DNA of 64,000 bases from Pseudomonas sp. PDM14 (lineage in GTDB: Bacteria; Pseudomonadota; Gammaproteobacteria; Pseudomonadales; Pseudomonadaceae): NCBI RefSeq assembly GCF_014851905.1, contig NZ_JACVAQ010000001.1, positions 558,001 to 622,000 of the forward strand, in the 5' to 3' direction. Position 1 is the stretch's first letter. Each line of letters begins with the position of its first letter. The position numbers were made by a program, and so were the translations under genes. Below the pieces are notes generated by a model. That model was not told the origin of the DNA. It worked only from the letters and a program-made list of their open reading frames with translations, and made no database searches. Shown in pieces: positions 41,742 to 51,843 of the stretch.

Positions 41742-41867
41742 TCAGCACAGGCTCATGCCCAGCTGCAGCAGCGCCAGCCCGCCCTGCTGCCAGCCCCACC
41801 AGGCCAGAACCAGGATCATCAGCACGCCGCCGGCAAGACCGAGCAGCGTCAGCCCGCGGCTGCTCAT
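41742..41867 (-). CDS. Small one-helix membrane protein, 41 residues
   Basis: Short frame MSSRGLTLLGLAGGVLMILV followed by LAWWGWQQGGLALLQLGMSLC. The ATG at 41867 overlaps the stop of the MFS gene as ATGA, and one hydrophobic helix spans most of it. The overlap and position between the MFS and peroxidase genes support a real gene, possibly an accessory of the transporter. Confidence 0.7.
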   Translation of the reverse strand: MSSRGLTLLGLAGGVLMILVLAWWGWQQGGLALLQLGMSLC

Positions 41868-43072
41868 CCGAGATTACCTGCTGCCTGCAGACGTGCCACC
41901 GGCCGTTCGCGTACCGGCCAGTTGAGCGCCGCGGCGAGCAGGCCGAGGAGGATGGAAATCTGCCAGACCAGCTCGTAGCTGCCGGTATGGTCATACAGAT
42001 AACCGCCCAGCCAGCCGCCAAGGAACGCGCCGAGCTGATGGAAGAGGAAGACGATGCCGCCGAGCATCGACAGGTTGCGCACGCCGAACAGCGTGGCCAC
42101 GGTGCCATTGGTCAGCGGCACCGTGGACAGCCACAGCAGGCCCATGGCGACACCGAATGCATAGGCGCTCCACACACTCAGCGGCGAATAGACAAAGGCG
42201 ACGATCACCACCGTGCGCAACAGGTACAGCGCCGTCAGCAGGCGCGGCTTGGACAGGCGCCCGCCGAGCCAGCCGGCGATGTAGGTGCCGAACACGTTGA
42301 ACAGCCCGACCAGCGCCAGCACCGTGGTACCGACCAGCGCCGGCAGGTGTTGATCGACCAGGTAGGCCGGCAGGTGCACGCCGATGAACACCACCTGGAA
42401 ACCGCAGACGAAGAAGCCCAGTGCCAGCAGCCAGAAGCCGGAGTGGCTGCCGGCCTCGCGCAGTGCCTCCAACAGGCTCTGCTCACCAGCCTGAGGCGGG
42501 AGCGGCCGGTCGCGCAGCATCCCGGCCAGCGGCACGATCAACGCCGCCAGCAGGCCCAGCACCAGCAGGGCCGAGGACCAGCCGAGCCAGCCGATCAGCC
42601 CCAGCGAACCGGGCAGCATGGCGAACTGGCCGAAGGAACCGGCAGCCGCCGCGATGCCCATGGCCATGCTGCGCTGCTCGGGCTGCACCGCACGGCCAAT
42701 CACGCCGAGGATCACCGAGAACGAGGTGCCGGACAGGCCGATGCCGATCAGCAGGCCGGCACTCAGCGACAGCGACAATGCCGAGTCGGACAGCCCCATC
42801 AGCAGCAGGCCAAGCGCGTACAGCAGGCCGCCAACGATGACCACCCGGAGCGCTCCGAAACGATCGGCAATCGCCCCGGCGAACGGCTGCGCCAAGCCCC
42901 AGATCAGGTTCTGCAGGGCAATGGCGAAGGCGAAGGTCTCGCGGCCCCAGCCGAACTCGGCACTCGTCGGCGCGAGGAACAGGCCGAAGCCGTGGCGGAT
43001 CCCCAGCGACAACGCCAGGATCAGCGACCCGCCCAGCAACACCCAGAAACTCGCTCGCCACAAATTACTCAT
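41864..43072 (-). CDS. Major facilitator superfamily transporter
   Basis: Encodes 402 residues with 12 helices from ATG 43072. The loop between helices 2 and 3 reads GAIADRFGALRVVIVGGLLY, the MFS A-like motif. It resembles the oxalate/formate and monocarboxylate-type permeases of the NarK/OFA-like branch, but the substrate cannot be told. Its 5' region holds the palindrome at 43085-43100, which also occurs before the marR gene. It lies 43 bases downstream of marR and overlaps the 41-residue gene. Confidence 0.9.
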   Translation of the reverse strand: MSNLWRASFWVLLGGSLILALSLGIRHGFGLFLAPTSAEFGWGRETFAFAIALQNLIWGLAQPFAGAIADRFGALRVVIVGGLLYALGLLLMGLSDSALSLSLSAGLLIGIGLSGTSFSVILGVIGRAVQPEQRSMAMGIAAAAGSFGQFAMLPGSLGLIGWLGWSSALLVLGLLAALIVPLAGMLRDRPLPPQAGEQSLLEALREAGSHSGFWLLALGFFVCGFQVVFIGVHLPAYLVDQHLPALVGTTVLALVGLFNVFGTYIAGWLGGRLSKPRLLTALYLLRTVVIVAFVYSPLSVWSAYAFGVAMGLLWLSTVPLTNGTVATLFGVRNLSMLGGIVFLFHQLGAFLGGWLGGYLYDHTGSYELVWQISILLGLLAAALNWPVRERPVARLQAAGNLG

Positions 43073-43084
43073 ACCGCCCTCTAT

Positions 43085-43100
43085 GCGGGTATATACCCGC
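43085..43100. promoter_or_regulatory. MarR-type operator 1 (before the MFS gene)
   Basis: GCGGGTATATACCCGC, a perfect 16-base palindrome 12 bases upstream of the MFS start and between marR and the MFS gene. It matches operator 2 at 15 of 16 positions. Confidence 0.82.
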
Positions 43101-43115
43101 TTAAATTCGAAAAGA

Positions 43116-43529
43116 TCAGTCGATGTGTTCCAGATCATCCAGCAACAGCAGCAGTGCCTCGCGCTTCTCCGCGCCCAAGTAGAGGCTCAGCTGCCGCTGT
43201 GCTTCCTTCCATGGCGCAATGGCCTCGGCCAGGCGCGCCTCACCCAGGGCACTGAGCTGCACCACGCGGCTGCGCTGGTCCTCGCCACCACTCAGGGCGA
43301 TCAGGCCATCGGCCTGCAACAGCTTGAGGTTGCGCCCCATGGTGCTGCGGTCCAGGCCCATGGCCTCGGCCAGCACGGAGATGCTGGGCTGGTCGAGGCG
43401 CTGCAGGTTACGCAGCAGGGAGAACTGCGCCACGTTGAGCCCGACATCGCGCAGGGCGTCGTCATAGATCCGCGTCACCCCCCGGGTGGCGCGACGCAGT
43501 CGGGTGCACAGGCATTGGCTCTTGATCAT
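43116..43529 (-). CDS. MarR-family regulator
   Basis: Encodes 137 residues from ATG 43529. The winged helix-turn-helix is in the middle: PSISVLAEAMGLDRSTMGRN and LIALSGGEDQRSRVVQLSAL (wing). The N-terminal Cys residues (SQCLCTRLRRATRG) could sense oxidants, as in several MarR proteins. It precedes the MFS gene on the same strand, and copies of one palindrome lie in front of each gene, so it probably represses both. An exported glutathione peroxidase downstream would fit an oxidative signal, but this is inferred. Confidence 0.92.
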   Translation of the reverse strand: MIKSQCLCTRLRRATRGVTRIYDDALRDVGLNVAQFSLLRNLQRLDQPSISVLAEAMGLDRSTMGRNLKLLQADGLIALSGGEDQRSRVVQLSALGEARLAEAIAPWKEAQRQLSLYLGAEKREALLLLLDDLEHID

Positions 43530-43533
43530 GGAT

Positions 43534-43549
43534 GCAGGTATATACCCGC
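43534..43549. promoter_or_regulatory. MarR-type operator 2 (before marR)
   Basis: GCAGGTATATACCCGC begins four bases upstream of the marR start, differing from operator 1 by one base. Its position over the ribosome-binding and probable promoter region fits autorepression. Confidence 0.82.
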
Positions 43550-43589
43550 ATATCGACAAAGGCAACCCCCGCATCGCTCGCGTGGCGGA

Positions 43590-44330
43590 TCAGCACGCCA
43601 GGGCGAGTACCACCAGAGCCGCACACTCCGCCAGCTCCAGCAGCGCACCGGCGGTGTCGCCGGTGGTGCCGGCCAGGCGCTGCAGCAGGTGGCGCCGCAC
43701 GCAGACGAAGGTTACCAGTGCTGTGCCGATTGCCAGCACAGCACTCCAGCCGAGCAGCAGCATCGCTAGCCCGTTGACCAGTAGCACCACCGGCAGGCGC
43801 TCTCGCGGCAGGTGCTCGCTGAGCGCCGCACCGAGGCCGCCGGCACGTACATACGGCGTAGTCAGAAGCAGCAGCGGTAACAGCGCACGCCCCAGCCAGG
43901 GCGCCAACAGCAGGCCAGCCCAGGCATTCGCCTCGAGCAGGGCGACCAGCGCGGCGAACTTGAGCAGCAGCACCAGTACCAGCACGGTGACGGCAATCGG
44001 CCCGCTGCGTGGGTCCTTCATGATCGTCAGCGTGCGCTCGCGGTCGCCGAAACCACCGACCCAGGCATCCGCGGTATCGGCCAGGCCATCGAGGTGCAGC
44101 GCACCGCTGGCAGCGACCCACAACGCCAGCAACACCGCCGCGTGCAACAGCAGCGGAGCACCATCGAGCAGGTAATGCGCGAGCAGCAACAGCGCGCCGA
44201 TCAACAGCCCCACCAGCGGGTACCAGAGCAGCGAGCGGCCAATCTGCGATGCGGGCGGCAGCCCCGGCAGGCTGATCGGCAGGCGGGTGAGAAATTGCAG
44301 GGCGATCAGCAGCGCCAGGGGCAGTTTCAT
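43590..44330 (-). CDS. cobS: Adenosylcobinamide-GDP ribazoletransferase
   Basis: Encodes 246 residues, an integral membrane enzyme (called CobV in Pseudomonas nomenclature). The signature ALHLDGLADTADAWVGGFGD near 77-96 with its metal-binding acidic residues, and MKDPRSGPIAV, are diagnostic. It joins adenosyl-GDP-cobinamide to alpha-ribazole (or its phosphate), the last joining step of cobalamin synthesis. It is the final gene of the ten-gene operon, one base after the cobC phosphatase stop. Confidence 0.95.
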   Translation of the reverse strand: MKLPLALLIALQFLTRLPISLPGLPPASQIGRSLLWYPLVGLLIGALLLLAHYLLDGAPLLLHAAVLLALWVAASGALHLDGLADTADAWVGGFGDRERTLTIMKDPRSGPIAVTVLVLVLLLKFAALVALLEANAWAGLLLAPWLGRALLPLLLLTTPYVRAGGLGAALSEHLPRERLPVVLLVNGLAMLLLGWSAVLAIGTALVTFVCVRRHLLQRLAGTTGDTAGALLELAECAALVVLALAC

Positions 44331-44331
44331 C

Positions 44332-44904
44332 TCAGCACTCCTGCAGGCTCAGGTCATCGGCCACCTGCAGGCTGAAGGCTGCGCCGTGGCCGACCTCCAC
44401 CTGCATCAGTTGCTCACGCGGCAACCCACGAGCACGCGCCAGTAGCAGACGCATCACCCCGCCATGAGTGACCAGCAACACATGCTGGCCGGCATGCCGC
44501 TGCTGCACGCGAGCCAGCGCCGCAAGCACCCGCGCCTCGAACGCCAGCAGGGTCTCGCCCCGCGGCGGGGTGAAGGCGTAGGGATCGTTCCAGAACAGAC
44601 CCAGCTCCTTCTCCGCGCTGGCCATCAGCTGCAGCGCGGTCTGCCCTTCCCAGTCGCCGAAGTGCAGTTCCTGCAACCCCGGTTCCAGGTGCAGCGGCAG
44701 CGTCAGGCGCTCGGCCTGTTCGCGGGCGAATGCGGCGCAGCGCTGCAAGGGCGAACTGACCAGCGCCTGCCAGTCCTGCCCCTGCGGCAGGCCCTCGCGC
44801 ATCTGCGCCCAACCGGTATCGGTCAGGGCATCGTCGATGCTGCCGCGAAAGCCGCCACCGCGGGTGGTTTCCCCGTGGCGCAGCAGGTCCAGGCGCAGGC
44901 TCAT
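44332..44904 (-). CDS. cobC: Alpha-ribazole phosphatase (histidine phosphatase family)
   Basis: Encodes 190 residues with the phosphoglycerate-mutase-type RHGET motif ([15 protein letters not shown]), the FGDWEGQ segment and a later [12 protein letters not shown] that supplies the second catalytic His. It removes phosphate from alpha-ribazole phosphate or cobalamin phosphate. Its ATG overlaps the cobT stop by four bases, and cobS follows. The symbol here follows the Salmonella name; Pseudomonas uses cobC for the decarboxylase-type gene upstream. Confidence 0.92.
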   Translation of the reverse strand: MSLRLDLLRHGETTRGGGFRGSIDDALTDTGWAQMREGLPQGQDWQALVSSPLQRCAAFAREQAERLTLPLHLEPGLQELHFGDWEGQTALQLMASAEKELGLFWNDPYAFTPPRGETLLAFEARVLAALARVQQRHAGQHVLLVTHGGVMRLLLARARGLPREQLMQVEVGHGAAFSLQVADDLSLQEC

Positions 44905-45956
44905 GCCGGGCGGTCCGAGACGGCCGCTTCGGCGAAGGTGGCCATTTCGCCGTGCAGCGCGCAGGCCAGCTGCAGCAACGGCACCGCCAGCGCCGCGCCG
45001 GAGCCTTCGCCCAGGCGCAAGCCAAGGTCGAGCAGCGGCTCGGCCTGCAGCGCCTCCAGTACCAGGCGGTGACCCGGCTCGGCACCGCAGTGGGCGAACA
45101 GCAACCAGGCGCGGCACGCCGGGTTCAGGCGTACCGCGCACAAGGCGGCAACCGAACAGATGAAACCGTCGACCAGCGCCGACACACCCTGCTGCGCGCA
45201 GCCCAGGTAGGCGCCAGCCAGCGCGGCGATCTCGAAACCACCGAGGTGCTGCAACACGGCCAGCGGATCGGCCAACGACGCCGCATGCAGCTGCAAGGCG
45301 CGCTCGATCACCGTCGCCTTGTGCGCCACGCCCTGGGCATCGAGACCGGTGCCCGGCCCGACCAGCGCCGTCGCCGGTTGCTGCAACAGCGCGCAGGCCA
45401 GCGCCGCCGCGGCGGTGGTGTTGCCGATGCCCATCTCGCCGCCGATGAACAGGTCCGCACCGGTCGCCACACCACGCTGCACGCAGTCGTAGCCGGCCTG
45501 CAGGGCTGCCGCACACTGGGCAGGCGTCATCGCCGCCTCACGGGCGAAGTTGCCGGTGCCGGCCCCCAGCTGCAGGTGGCGCACACCCGGCAGCGGCTCC
45601 AGCGCCACGGCCGTACCCAGGTCGACCACATCCAGGCCGGCACCAAGCTGCCTGGACAGCACACTGATCGCCGCGCCACCGCTGACGAAGTTGCGCAGCA
45701 TCTGCCCGGTGACCGCCTGCGGGTAGGCCGACACGCCCTCCTCGACCACCCCGTGATCACCGGCGAACAGGCCGATCCACGGCTGCGCGATGCGCGGTTT
45801 CTCGCGCCCCTGCAACCCGGCCAGGGTCACGGCCACACGCTCCAGCTGGCCGAGCGAGCCGGCGGGTTTGGTCAATTGTTGCTGGCGTTGCAGCGCCTGC
45901 TCGGCGGCCTGGCTATCGACCGCGCGGCAGACCTGCTGCCACCACGACATGTTCAT
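44901..45956 (-). CDS. cobT: Nicotinate-nucleotide-dimethylbenzimidazole phosphoribosyltransferase
   Basis: Encodes 351 residues from ATG 45956, overlapping the cobU stop as ATGA. CobT marks: [15 protein letters not shown] near 26-40, [20 protein letters not shown], and [13 protein letters not shown]. The catalytic Glu is expected near the C-terminus in [12 protein letters not shown]. It transfers phosphoribose from nicotinate mononucleotide to 5,6-dimethylbenzimidazole, the product of the BluB enzyme encoded in the same operon. Called CobU in Pseudomonas naming. Confidence 0.95.
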   Translation of the reverse strand: MNMSWWQQVCRAVDSQAAEQALQRQQQLTKPAGSLGQLERVAVTLAGLQGREKPRIAQPWIGLFAGDHGVVEEGVSAYPQAVTGQMLRNFVSGGAAISVLSRQLGAGLDVVDLGTAVALEPLPGVRHLQLGAGTGNFAREAAMTPAQCAAALQAGYDCVQRGVATGADLFIGGEMGIGNTTAAAALACALLQQPATALVGPGTGLDAQGVAHKATVIERALQLHAASLADPLAVLQHLGGFEIAALAGAYLGCAQQGVSALVDGFICSVAALCAVRLNPACRAWLLFAHCGAEPGHRLVLEALQAEPLLDLGLRLGEGSGAALAVPLLQLACALHGEMATFAEAAVSDRPA

Positions 45957-46474
45957 ACGGGCTCTCCCTTGATGACCATCGGCAAGCCGGCAACGGTGAA
46001 CACCACCCGCTGGGCGCACTCGGCCAGGGCCTGATGCAACCAGCCGGCTTCGTCGACGTAACGGCGGGTCAACTCGCCCAGCGGCACCACACCGAGGCCG
46101 GTTTCGTTGCTGACCAGAAGGATGCGCCCGGGCAGATCCGCAATGCTGTCGAGCAAAGCCTGGCGCTCGGTCTGCAGGCGCGTCTCGTCGTCGAGCATCA
46201 GCAGGTTGGTCAGCCACAGGGTCAGGCAGTCGACCAACAGGCAGCGGTCGGCGCCGGCGTGTTCGCGCAGCACCTGCGCCAGAGCCACGGGCTCCTCGAC
46301 CAGCGCCCAGGCAGCCGGGCGCCGGGCGCGGTGCTGGGCGATGCGCTCGCTCATTTCGCCGTCCAGCGGCTGGCTGGTAGCGATGTAGGTCACCGCCAGG
46401 CCGCTGTCGACGGCGAGCCTCTCGGCCAGGCGACTCTTGCCGGAACGGGCGCCGCCGAGGATCAGTTCAAGCAT
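45953..46474 (-). CDS. cobU: Adenosylcobinamide kinase/guanylyltransferase
   Basis: Encodes 173 residues from ATG 46474 (AGGAG seven bases ahead); an upstream extension is not family-like. The P-loop is LGGARSGKS at residues 6-14; [14 protein letters not shown] and [14 protein letters not shown] are typical of the family. It phosphorylates adenosylcobinamide and then adds GMP from GTP. Named CobP in Pseudomonas. Confidence 0.95.
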   Translation of the reverse strand: MLELILGGARSGKSRLAERLAVDSGLAVTYIATSQPLDGEMSERIAQHRARRPAAWALVEEPVALAQVLREHAGADRCLLVDCLTLWLTNLLMLDDETRLQTERQALLDSIADLPGRILLVSNETGLGVVPLGELTRRYVDEAGWLHQALAECAQRVVFTVAGLPMVIKGEPV

Positions 46475-46496
46475 GTTGTGCTCCTGTGAGGGGCGT

Positions 46497-47948
46497 TCAA
46501 ATTCCACACAATTCCCTCAACCGCCGCGTATCCAGATGCCCCTCGACCAGATCGGCTAGGCGCTCGATATCGCGCTCGCGCAGCGCGTGGTAATCGACCG
46601 ACTCGACCTCGGCCACACCGGCCCAGCGCAGCAACGCCGCACAAGCCTCGGGGGCCTCGAACAGACCGTGCAGGTAAGTACCGATGATCTGCCCATCGGC
46701 GCTGCTGGCGCCATCGCTGCGCCCGTCGTCCAGGCGCACCGCCGGGCGGCTCAATGCCGGCCCCTGGCTCACGCCCGCATGGATCTCGTAGCCGCTGACC
46801 GTCGCCCCTTCCAGGTCGAGCCGGCCGCGCACGTTGCGCAGCTGTTTCTCCGCTTCCAGCACGGTGACGAACGCCAGCAGGCCGAAGCCCTGGCAATCAC
46901 CCGCCGGGCCTTCCAGCCCCAACGGATCGTCGATGCGCGTGCCGAGCATCTGCAGGCCACCGCAGATGCCGAGCAGCTTGCCGCCGTAGCGCAGGTGCCG
47001 CTCGATGGCAGACGCCCAGCCCTGCTCACGGAGGAACGCCAGGTCGGCGCGCACACTCTTGGAGCCGGGCAGGATGATCAGGTCGGCCGGCGGGATTGTC
47101 TGGCCGGGGCCGATGAACTGCAGGTCGACCTGCGGGTGCAGGCGCAGCGGGTCGAAATCGGTGTGGTTGCTGATGCGCGGCAGCACCGGCACCACCACGC
47201 GCAGCAGCTCGTCGCGCTTGTGTGCCTGGCGCACGTCGATGGCGTCTTCGGCTTCCAGGTGGAAGTCGCGGAGGTACGGCAGCACGCCGAGCACCGGCTT
47301 GCCGGTACGCTGCTCCAGCCAGTCGAGGCCCGGTTGCAGCAGGGCGATGTCACCGCGAAAGCGGTTGATGACGAAGCCCTGCACCCGCGCCTGCTCGCTC
47401 GGCGAAAGCAGCTCCAGGGTGCCGACCAGGTGGGCGAACACGCCGCCCTTGTCGATGTCGGCGATGAGGATCACCGGGCAATCCACCGCCTCGGCGAAGC
47501 CCATATTGGCGATGTCGTTGGCACGCAGATTGATCTCCGCCGGCGAGCCAGCGCCCTCGACCATCACCACCGGGTAGGCCGCTGCCAGGCGTGCGTGCGA
47601 CGCCAGCACGGCGTCACGCGCGACCTGCTTGTAGGCGTGGTAACTCACCGCATTCATGTTGCCGATGGCGCGGCCCTGGATGATCACCTGGGCGCCGGTG
47701 TCGCTGTTGGGCTTGAGCAGCACCGGGTTCATGTCGGTGTGCGGCGCCAGGCCACAAGCCTGGGCCTGCACTGCCTGGGCGCGCCCGATCTCGCCGCCGT
47801 CGGCGGTGACGGCGCTGTTGAGCGCCATGTTCTGCGGCTTGAACGGCACCACGGCGACGCCCTGGCGGCGCAGCCAGCGGCACAGGGCGGTCACCAGGGT
47901 GCTCTTGCCGGCATCCGAGGTGGTGCCCTGCACCATCAGCGTCCTCAT
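46497..47948 (-). CDS. cobQ: Cobyric acid synthase
   Basis: Encodes 483 residues from ATG 47948, overlapping the preceding aminotransferase-type gene's stop as ATGA. The N-terminal dethiobiotin-synthetase-like domain has [14 protein letters not shown] (P-loop) and [14 protein letters not shown]; the C-terminal class I glutamine amidotransferase domain has [14 protein letters not shown] with the catalytic Cys, and GTYLHGLFE with the His. It amidates four carboxylates of adenosylcobyrinic acid a,c-diamide using glutamine and ATP. Confidence 0.96.
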   Translation of the reverse strand: MRTLMVQGTTSDAGKSTLVTALCRWLRRQGVAVVPFKPQNMALNSAVTADGGEIGRAQAVQAQACGLAPHTDMNPVLLKPNSDTGAQVIIQGRAIGNMNAVSYHAYKQVARDAVLASHARLAAAYPVVMVEGAGSPAEINLRANDIANMGFAEAVDCPVILIADIDKGGVFAHLVGTLELLSPSEQARVQGFVINRFRGDIALLQPGLDWLEQRTGKPVLGVLPYLRDFHLEAEDAIDVRQAHKRDELLRVVVPVLPRISNHTDFDPLRLHPQVDLQFIGPGQTIPPADLIILPGSKSVRADLAFLREQGWASAIERHLRYGGKLLGICGGLQMLGTRIDDPLGLEGPAGDCQGFGLLAFVTVLEAEKQLRNVRGRLDLEGATVSGYEIHAGVSQGPALSRPAVRLDDGRSDGASSADGQIIGTYLHGLFEAPEACAALLRWAGVAEVESVDYHALRERDIERLADLVEGHLDTRRLRELCGI

Positions 47949-48937
47949 GCGCCAGCCTCGGCCAGTTCGCGCAGGGCCTGTTCCAGACGTTGCCACTGCG
48001 CCTCGTCGCCGGGCAGGCCGAAGCGCAGGCCGGAGGGGTTGGTGATGCGCCGCGCGAGAATGCCGCGCTGGGCAAAGAAGGCATGCACGTCAGCGGCGCG
48101 AGGGCTGAGCACTAGCTGGAACAGCGCCGTGCCACCGGCCGGGGGATGACCATAGCGGCTGAGCAGAATCGCCAGGCGCAGGCCATCGGCCTGCAGGCGC
48201 TGGCGCTGGCGCTGCTGACCGGGCTGGTCCTGCAGCAGCGCAGTGGCCACCACCCGCGCCGGGCCGCTCACGGCCCAGGGACCGAGCAGCTCATCGAGGC
48301 GCTGCAGCAGCGACTGCTCGGCGATAACGAAGCCCAGACGAATGCCGGCCAGGCCGAAGAACTTGCCGAACGAGCGCAGCACGATCAGCCCCGGCTGCGG
48401 CGAATCACTGGCCAGGCTCTCTTGCGGCGTGCAGTCGACGAAGGCTTCGTCCACCACCAGCCAGCCGCCGCGCTCGGCCAGGCGCGCGTGCCATTCGAGC
48501 AACAGCTGTTTGTCGATGCAACGCCCGGTCGGGTTGCTCGGGTTGATCACCACCAGCACATCGAGGCGATCCAGGGCGCGACCGACCGAGCCTTCGCTGA
48601 GCTCGATCAGGCGATGGCCCTCGCGACGCCAGGCTTCGGCATGCTCGGCGTAGGCTGGCGAGACGATGCCCACCTGCAGGTTGCGGCGCAGCCGCGGCAG
48701 CGCCTGGATCGCCGCCTGCGAACCCGCCACCGGCAGCAGCGCAGGCACACCGTAGTAGTCACGTGCAGCGGCTTCCAGGCCATCGTCGAGTTCGGGCAGG
48801 CGGTTCCAGGCAGCGTGCGGGATCGCCGGCAGCTCCCAGCCATAGGGCGCGATGCCGGTCGACAGGTCGAGCCACTGCGCCAGTTCGATGCCGTACTGCT
48901 GCGCCGCCTGGCGCAAACGTCCGCCGTGTTCAAGCAA
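47945..48937 (-). CDS. cobD: Threonine-phosphate decarboxylase-type PLP enzyme
   Basis: Encodes 330 residues of fold-type I aminotransferase relatives (CobD of Salmonella, CobC of Pseudomonas). [12 protein letters not shown] at the start, [14 protein letters not shown] with the PLP-contacting Asn, and [15 protein letters not shown] with the PLP Lys are the key marks. It supplies (R)-1-amino-2-propanol phosphate for the nucleotide loop. It overlaps the cbiB gene upstream by eight bases and cobQ downstream by four. Confidence 0.94.
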   Translation of the reverse strand: MLEHGGRLRQAAQQYGIELAQWLDLSTGIAPYGWELPAIPHAAWNRLPELDDGLEAAARDYYGVPALLPVAGSQAAIQALPRLRRNLQVGIVSPAYAEHAEAWRREGHRLIELSEGSVGRALDRLDVLVVINPSNPTGRCIDKQLLLEWHARLAERGGWLVVDEAFVDCTPQESLASDSPQPGLIVLRSFGKFFGLAGIRLGFVIAEQSLLQRLDELLGPWAVSGPARVVATALLQDQPGQQRQRQRLQADGLRLAILLSRYGHPPAGGTALFQLVLSPRAADVHAFFAQRGILARRITNPSGLRFGLPGDEAQWQRLEQALRELAEAGA

Positions 48938-49838
48938 GGTAGAAACTCCCGATCACCAGTACCGCCAACCAGAGCAGCACGCCGCCCCACACCAGATTGA
49001 GCGCACGCTCGATATCGCGTGCCTGGGGTGCTGCACCCTCGCCCAGTTCAGGGCGCTGATGCAGCTCACCGTGATACACCGCAGAGCCGCCCAGGGCCAC
49101 GCCAAGGGCGCCGGCACCGGCGGCCATCACCGGGCCGGCATTGGGACTGTCCCACAGCGGCGCCTGGCGCCGCCAGCAGCGCAGCGCCAGGCGCGTCCTG
49201 CCGAGCAGCGCGTAGGTCAGCGCAACCAGCCGCGCTGGAATGTAATTGAGCCCATCGTCGATACGCGCCGCCGCCCAGCCGAAGCGCTCGAAACGCGCGT
49301 TGCGGTAGCCCCACATGGCATCCAGGGTGTTGCTCAGGCGGTACAGCACCACGCCCGGCGCCCCGGCGACAAGAAACCAGAACAGCGCGGCAAACACCGC
49401 GTCGCTGCCATTTTCCAGCACCGACTCGGTACCGGCGCGCGCCACACCGGCAGCGTCCAGCTCGGCGGTTTGCCGGCTGACCATATAGCCGACCCGGCGC
49501 CGCGCCTCGGCCAGATCACCCAGACGCAACGCCTGAGCCACCGGCATCGCATGTTCGCCGAGGCTGCGCAGGCCCAGCGCGGCATACAGCGCCAACACCT
49601 CGACCAGCACACCCAGGTAGGGAATCTGCGCCAGCAGCAGCGTCAGCAGGGTCAGCGGCAGCACTGCCATGCACCAACCGGTGACGCCGTGGCTGCGCCA
49701 GCCATGGCCGCCACTGTTGAGGCGCTGCTCGATACGCTGAGCGAAATTGCCGAACGCCACCAGCGGATGCCAGCGTTTCGGCTCGCCAAGCAGGCCATCG
49801 AGCGTCACCCCGGCCAGGGTCGTCAGCAGCAGGCTCAT
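48930..49838 (-). CDS. cbiB: Adenosylcobinamide-phosphate synthase
   Basis: Encodes 302 residues of integral membrane protein, from ATG 49838, which overlaps the bluB stop as ATGA. Family marks are [15 protein letters not shown] near 17-31 and the [20 protein letters not shown] segment. It attaches the aminopropanol(-phosphate) arm to adenosylcobyric acid. Called cobD in Pseudomonas, so the symbol can clash with the previous gene. Confidence 0.94.
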   Translation of the reverse strand: MSLLLTTLAGVTLDGLLGEPKRWHPLVAFGNFAQRIEQRLNSGGHGWRSHGVTGWCMAVLPLTLLTLLLAQIPYLGVLVEVLALYAALGLRSLGEHAMPVAQALRLGDLAEARRRVGYMVSRQTAELDAAGVARAGTESVLENGSDAVFAALFWFLVAGAPGVVLYRLSNTLDAMWGYRNARFERFGWAAARIDDGLNYIPARLVALTYALLGRTRLALRCWRRQAPLWDSPNAGPVMAAGAGALGVALGGSAVYHGELHQRPELGEGAAPQARDIERALNLVWGGVLLWLAVLVIGSFYLA

Positions 49839-50485
49839 CAGCGCTGCCCCCAACTGTCGGTGAACAGCAGCTCCTGCAGCGGTCGCGGCGTGGCCCAGCC
49901 TTCCTGCACCAGCATCGGCTCACGGTAGAACGCCGTGACCGGGCCCAGGCAGAGGATCGCCACCGGCTTGCTGCCGGCCGGCATGTGCAGCAACTCGGCC
50001 AGCGCCTGCGGCTCGAACAGCGACACCCAACCCAGGCCCAGGCCCTCGGCGCGCGACGCCAGCCAGAGGTTCTGGATGGCGCAGGCGAGCGAAGCCAGGT
50101 CCATTTCCGGCAGCGTGCGGCGACCGAAGATGTGCGCCTCGCGCTCGTCCATCAGCGCCGCCACCAGCAGTTCGGCACAATCGCGGATGCCCTCGACCTT
50201 GAGCCGCATGAATTCGTCGCTGCGCTCGCCCAGCGCTTCGGCGGTGCGCTGGCGTTCGGCCTCAACCAGGCCGTGAATACCCTCGCGCAGCTCGGCGCGG
50301 GTGATGCGAATGAAACGCCACGGCTGCATCAGGCCGACGCTCGGCGCCTGGTGCGCCGCTTCGAGCAGGCGCGCGAGCAGCTCGGGCGCTACCTCGCCCC
50401 CGGCGAAGTGACGCATGTCGCGTCGCTCGGCGATGGCGCGGTAGACCGCCTCGCGTTCGGCAGCGCTGAACTCGGCACCGCTCAT
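49838..50485 (-). CDS. bluB: 5,6-dimethylbenzimidazole synthase
   Basis: Encodes 215 residues of the nitroreductase-like flavin family. [20 protein letters not shown] at the start and [13 protein letters not shown] near 50-62 are BluB hallmarks, as is the later [11 protein letters not shown]. It breaks down reduced FMN with oxygen to make the lower ligand DMB, so this organism can make complete aerobic-type cobalamin ligands. Its start overlaps the cobB stop region by four bases. Confidence 0.94.
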   Translation of the reverse strand: MSGAEFSAAEREAVYRAIAERRDMRHFAGGEVAPELLARLLEAAHQAPSVGLMQPWRFIRITRAELREGIHGLVEAERQRTAEALGERSDEFMRLKVEGIRDCAELLVAALMDEREAHIFGRRTLPEMDLASLACAIQNLWLASRAEGLGLGWVSLFEPQALAELLHMPAGSKPVAILCLGPVTAFYREPMLVQEGWATPRPLQELLFTDSWGQR

Positions 50486-51774
50486 GGCAGGAACAACCGG
50501 GCGGCGGCCTGTGGATTCGACGGCAGGTAGAAGTGGATGTACGAGGCCGTCAGTCGGCCAATGCGGTAAACGGCTTCAGCCGCCGGGCGCGAATTGGGGC
50601 TGGCGCCGCAGGCCAGCGGAGCCAGCGGGCTATCGAGCAGCGAGTGGTGATAGGTATGCCCGCGCAGCAGCCCTTCCGGCAACTCCACCACCTGCAGGCC
50701 GAGCGCCGCCATGCGCGCCTGCATGCGCGCGCGGCCGGGCAGCAGGCCGAGCAGGTCGACGCCGTCGCCGTGCTTGTCGGTCAGGTGTTCGAGCAGATAG
50801 AGCATGCCGCCACACTCGGCGAGGATCGGCTTGCCAGCAGCCTGGTGCGCATGGATCGCCGCGGCCATGGCGCGGTTCTCGGCCAGTTGCTGCAGGTGCA
50901 GTTCCGGGTAGCCGCCCGGCAGATAGAGGCTATCCACCGCCGGCAGCGCGGTGTCGCTCAGCGGCGAGAAGAAGCACAGCTCGGCACCGAGCTGGCGCAG
51001 CAGGTCGAGGTTGGCCTGGTAGAGGAAGGCGAACGCCGTGTCGCGCGCCACGCCGATGCGCTGGCCAGCGAGTAGCGCCGGCAGCGGCGCGCGAGACGGC
51101 TCGGCGAAGGTCACAGGAGTGGGCAGGATGTCGCCGGCACTGGCCAGCAACGCATCGGCCGCCGCATCCAGACGCAGGTCAAGATCTGCCAGCTCCTCGG
51201 CCTGCACCAGGCCCAGGTGGCGACTCGGCAGTTCCACCGCCGCACTGCGCGGCAGCGCGCCGTACCAGTGGATCGAGCCTGGCAGGCTGTCACGCAGAAT
51301 ATCGCCGTGGCGCAGGCTGCCGGTACGGTTGGCCAGCACGCCGGCGAATGGCAGGTCAGCCTGGAAGGTGGCCAGGCCGTGGGCCAGGGCGCCGAAGGTC
51401 TGCGCCATCGCCGCACCGTCGATCACCCCGAGCACCGGCACGCCGAAGCGCCGCGCGAGATCGGCAGCCGAGGGGCTGCCGTCGAACAGGCCCATGACCC
51501 CTTCGATGAGGATCAGGTCCGCCTCCCCTGCCGCATCCCACAGCAGCCGGTGGCAATCTTCCTCGCCGACCATCCACAGGTCGAGCTGGTACACCGGCCG
51601 GCCACTGGCGCGGGCGAGAATCATCGGATCGAGAAAATCCGGGCCGCACTTGAACACCCGCACGCGCTTGCCGGCCCGCGTGTGCAGGCGCGCCAGGGCG
51701 GCGGTGACGGTAGTCTTGCCCTGCCCGGAGGCCGGGGCGGCAATCAACAGGGCCGGGCAGCTGCGGCTATTCAT
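50482..51774 (-). CDS. cobB: Cobyrinic acid a,c-diamide synthase
   Basis: Encodes 430 residues from ATG 51774; an in-frame GTG at 51783 is an alternative. N-terminal P-loop IAAPASGQGKTTVTAAL (11-27) and FKCGPDFLDPMILARASGRP; C-terminal amidotransferase domain with ILAECGGMLYLLEHL (catalytic Cys) and final SYIHFYLPSNP (His). In the aerobic pathway it amidates hydrogenobyrinic acid; the precursor-making genes are not in this window. It is the second gene of the operon, 69 bases after cobO. Confidence 0.95.
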   Translation of the reverse strand: MNSRSCPALLIAAPASGQGKTTVTAALARLHTRAGKRVRVFKCGPDFLDPMILARASGRPVYQLDLWMVGEEDCHRLLWDAAGEADLILIEGVMGLFDGSPSAADLARRFGVPVLGVIDGAAMAQTFGALAHGLATFQADLPFAGVLANRTGSLRHGDILRDSLPGSIHWYGALPRSAAVELPSRHLGLVQAEELADLDLRLDAAADALLASAGDILPTPVTFAEPSRAPLPALLAGQRIGVARDTAFAFLYQANLDLLRQLGAELCFFSPLSDTALPAVDSLYLPGGYPELHLQQLAENRAMAAAIHAHQAAGKPILAECGGMLYLLEHLTDKHGDGVDLLGLLPGRARMQARMAALGLQVVELPEGLLRGHTYHHSLLDSPLAPLACGASPNSRPAAEAVYRIGRLTASYIHFYLPSNPQAAARLFLP

Positions 51775-51843
51775 CGACCGCACCTGTCATCCGCTGCGGC
51801 GCGCCACTGAGAAAATATCCGGGGAGCCGGGAACAGACGCGCA

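Noticed and set aside
41672..43255. 527-residue + strand frame opposite the MFS gene
   Set aside because: Low-complexity shadow of a transporter gene.
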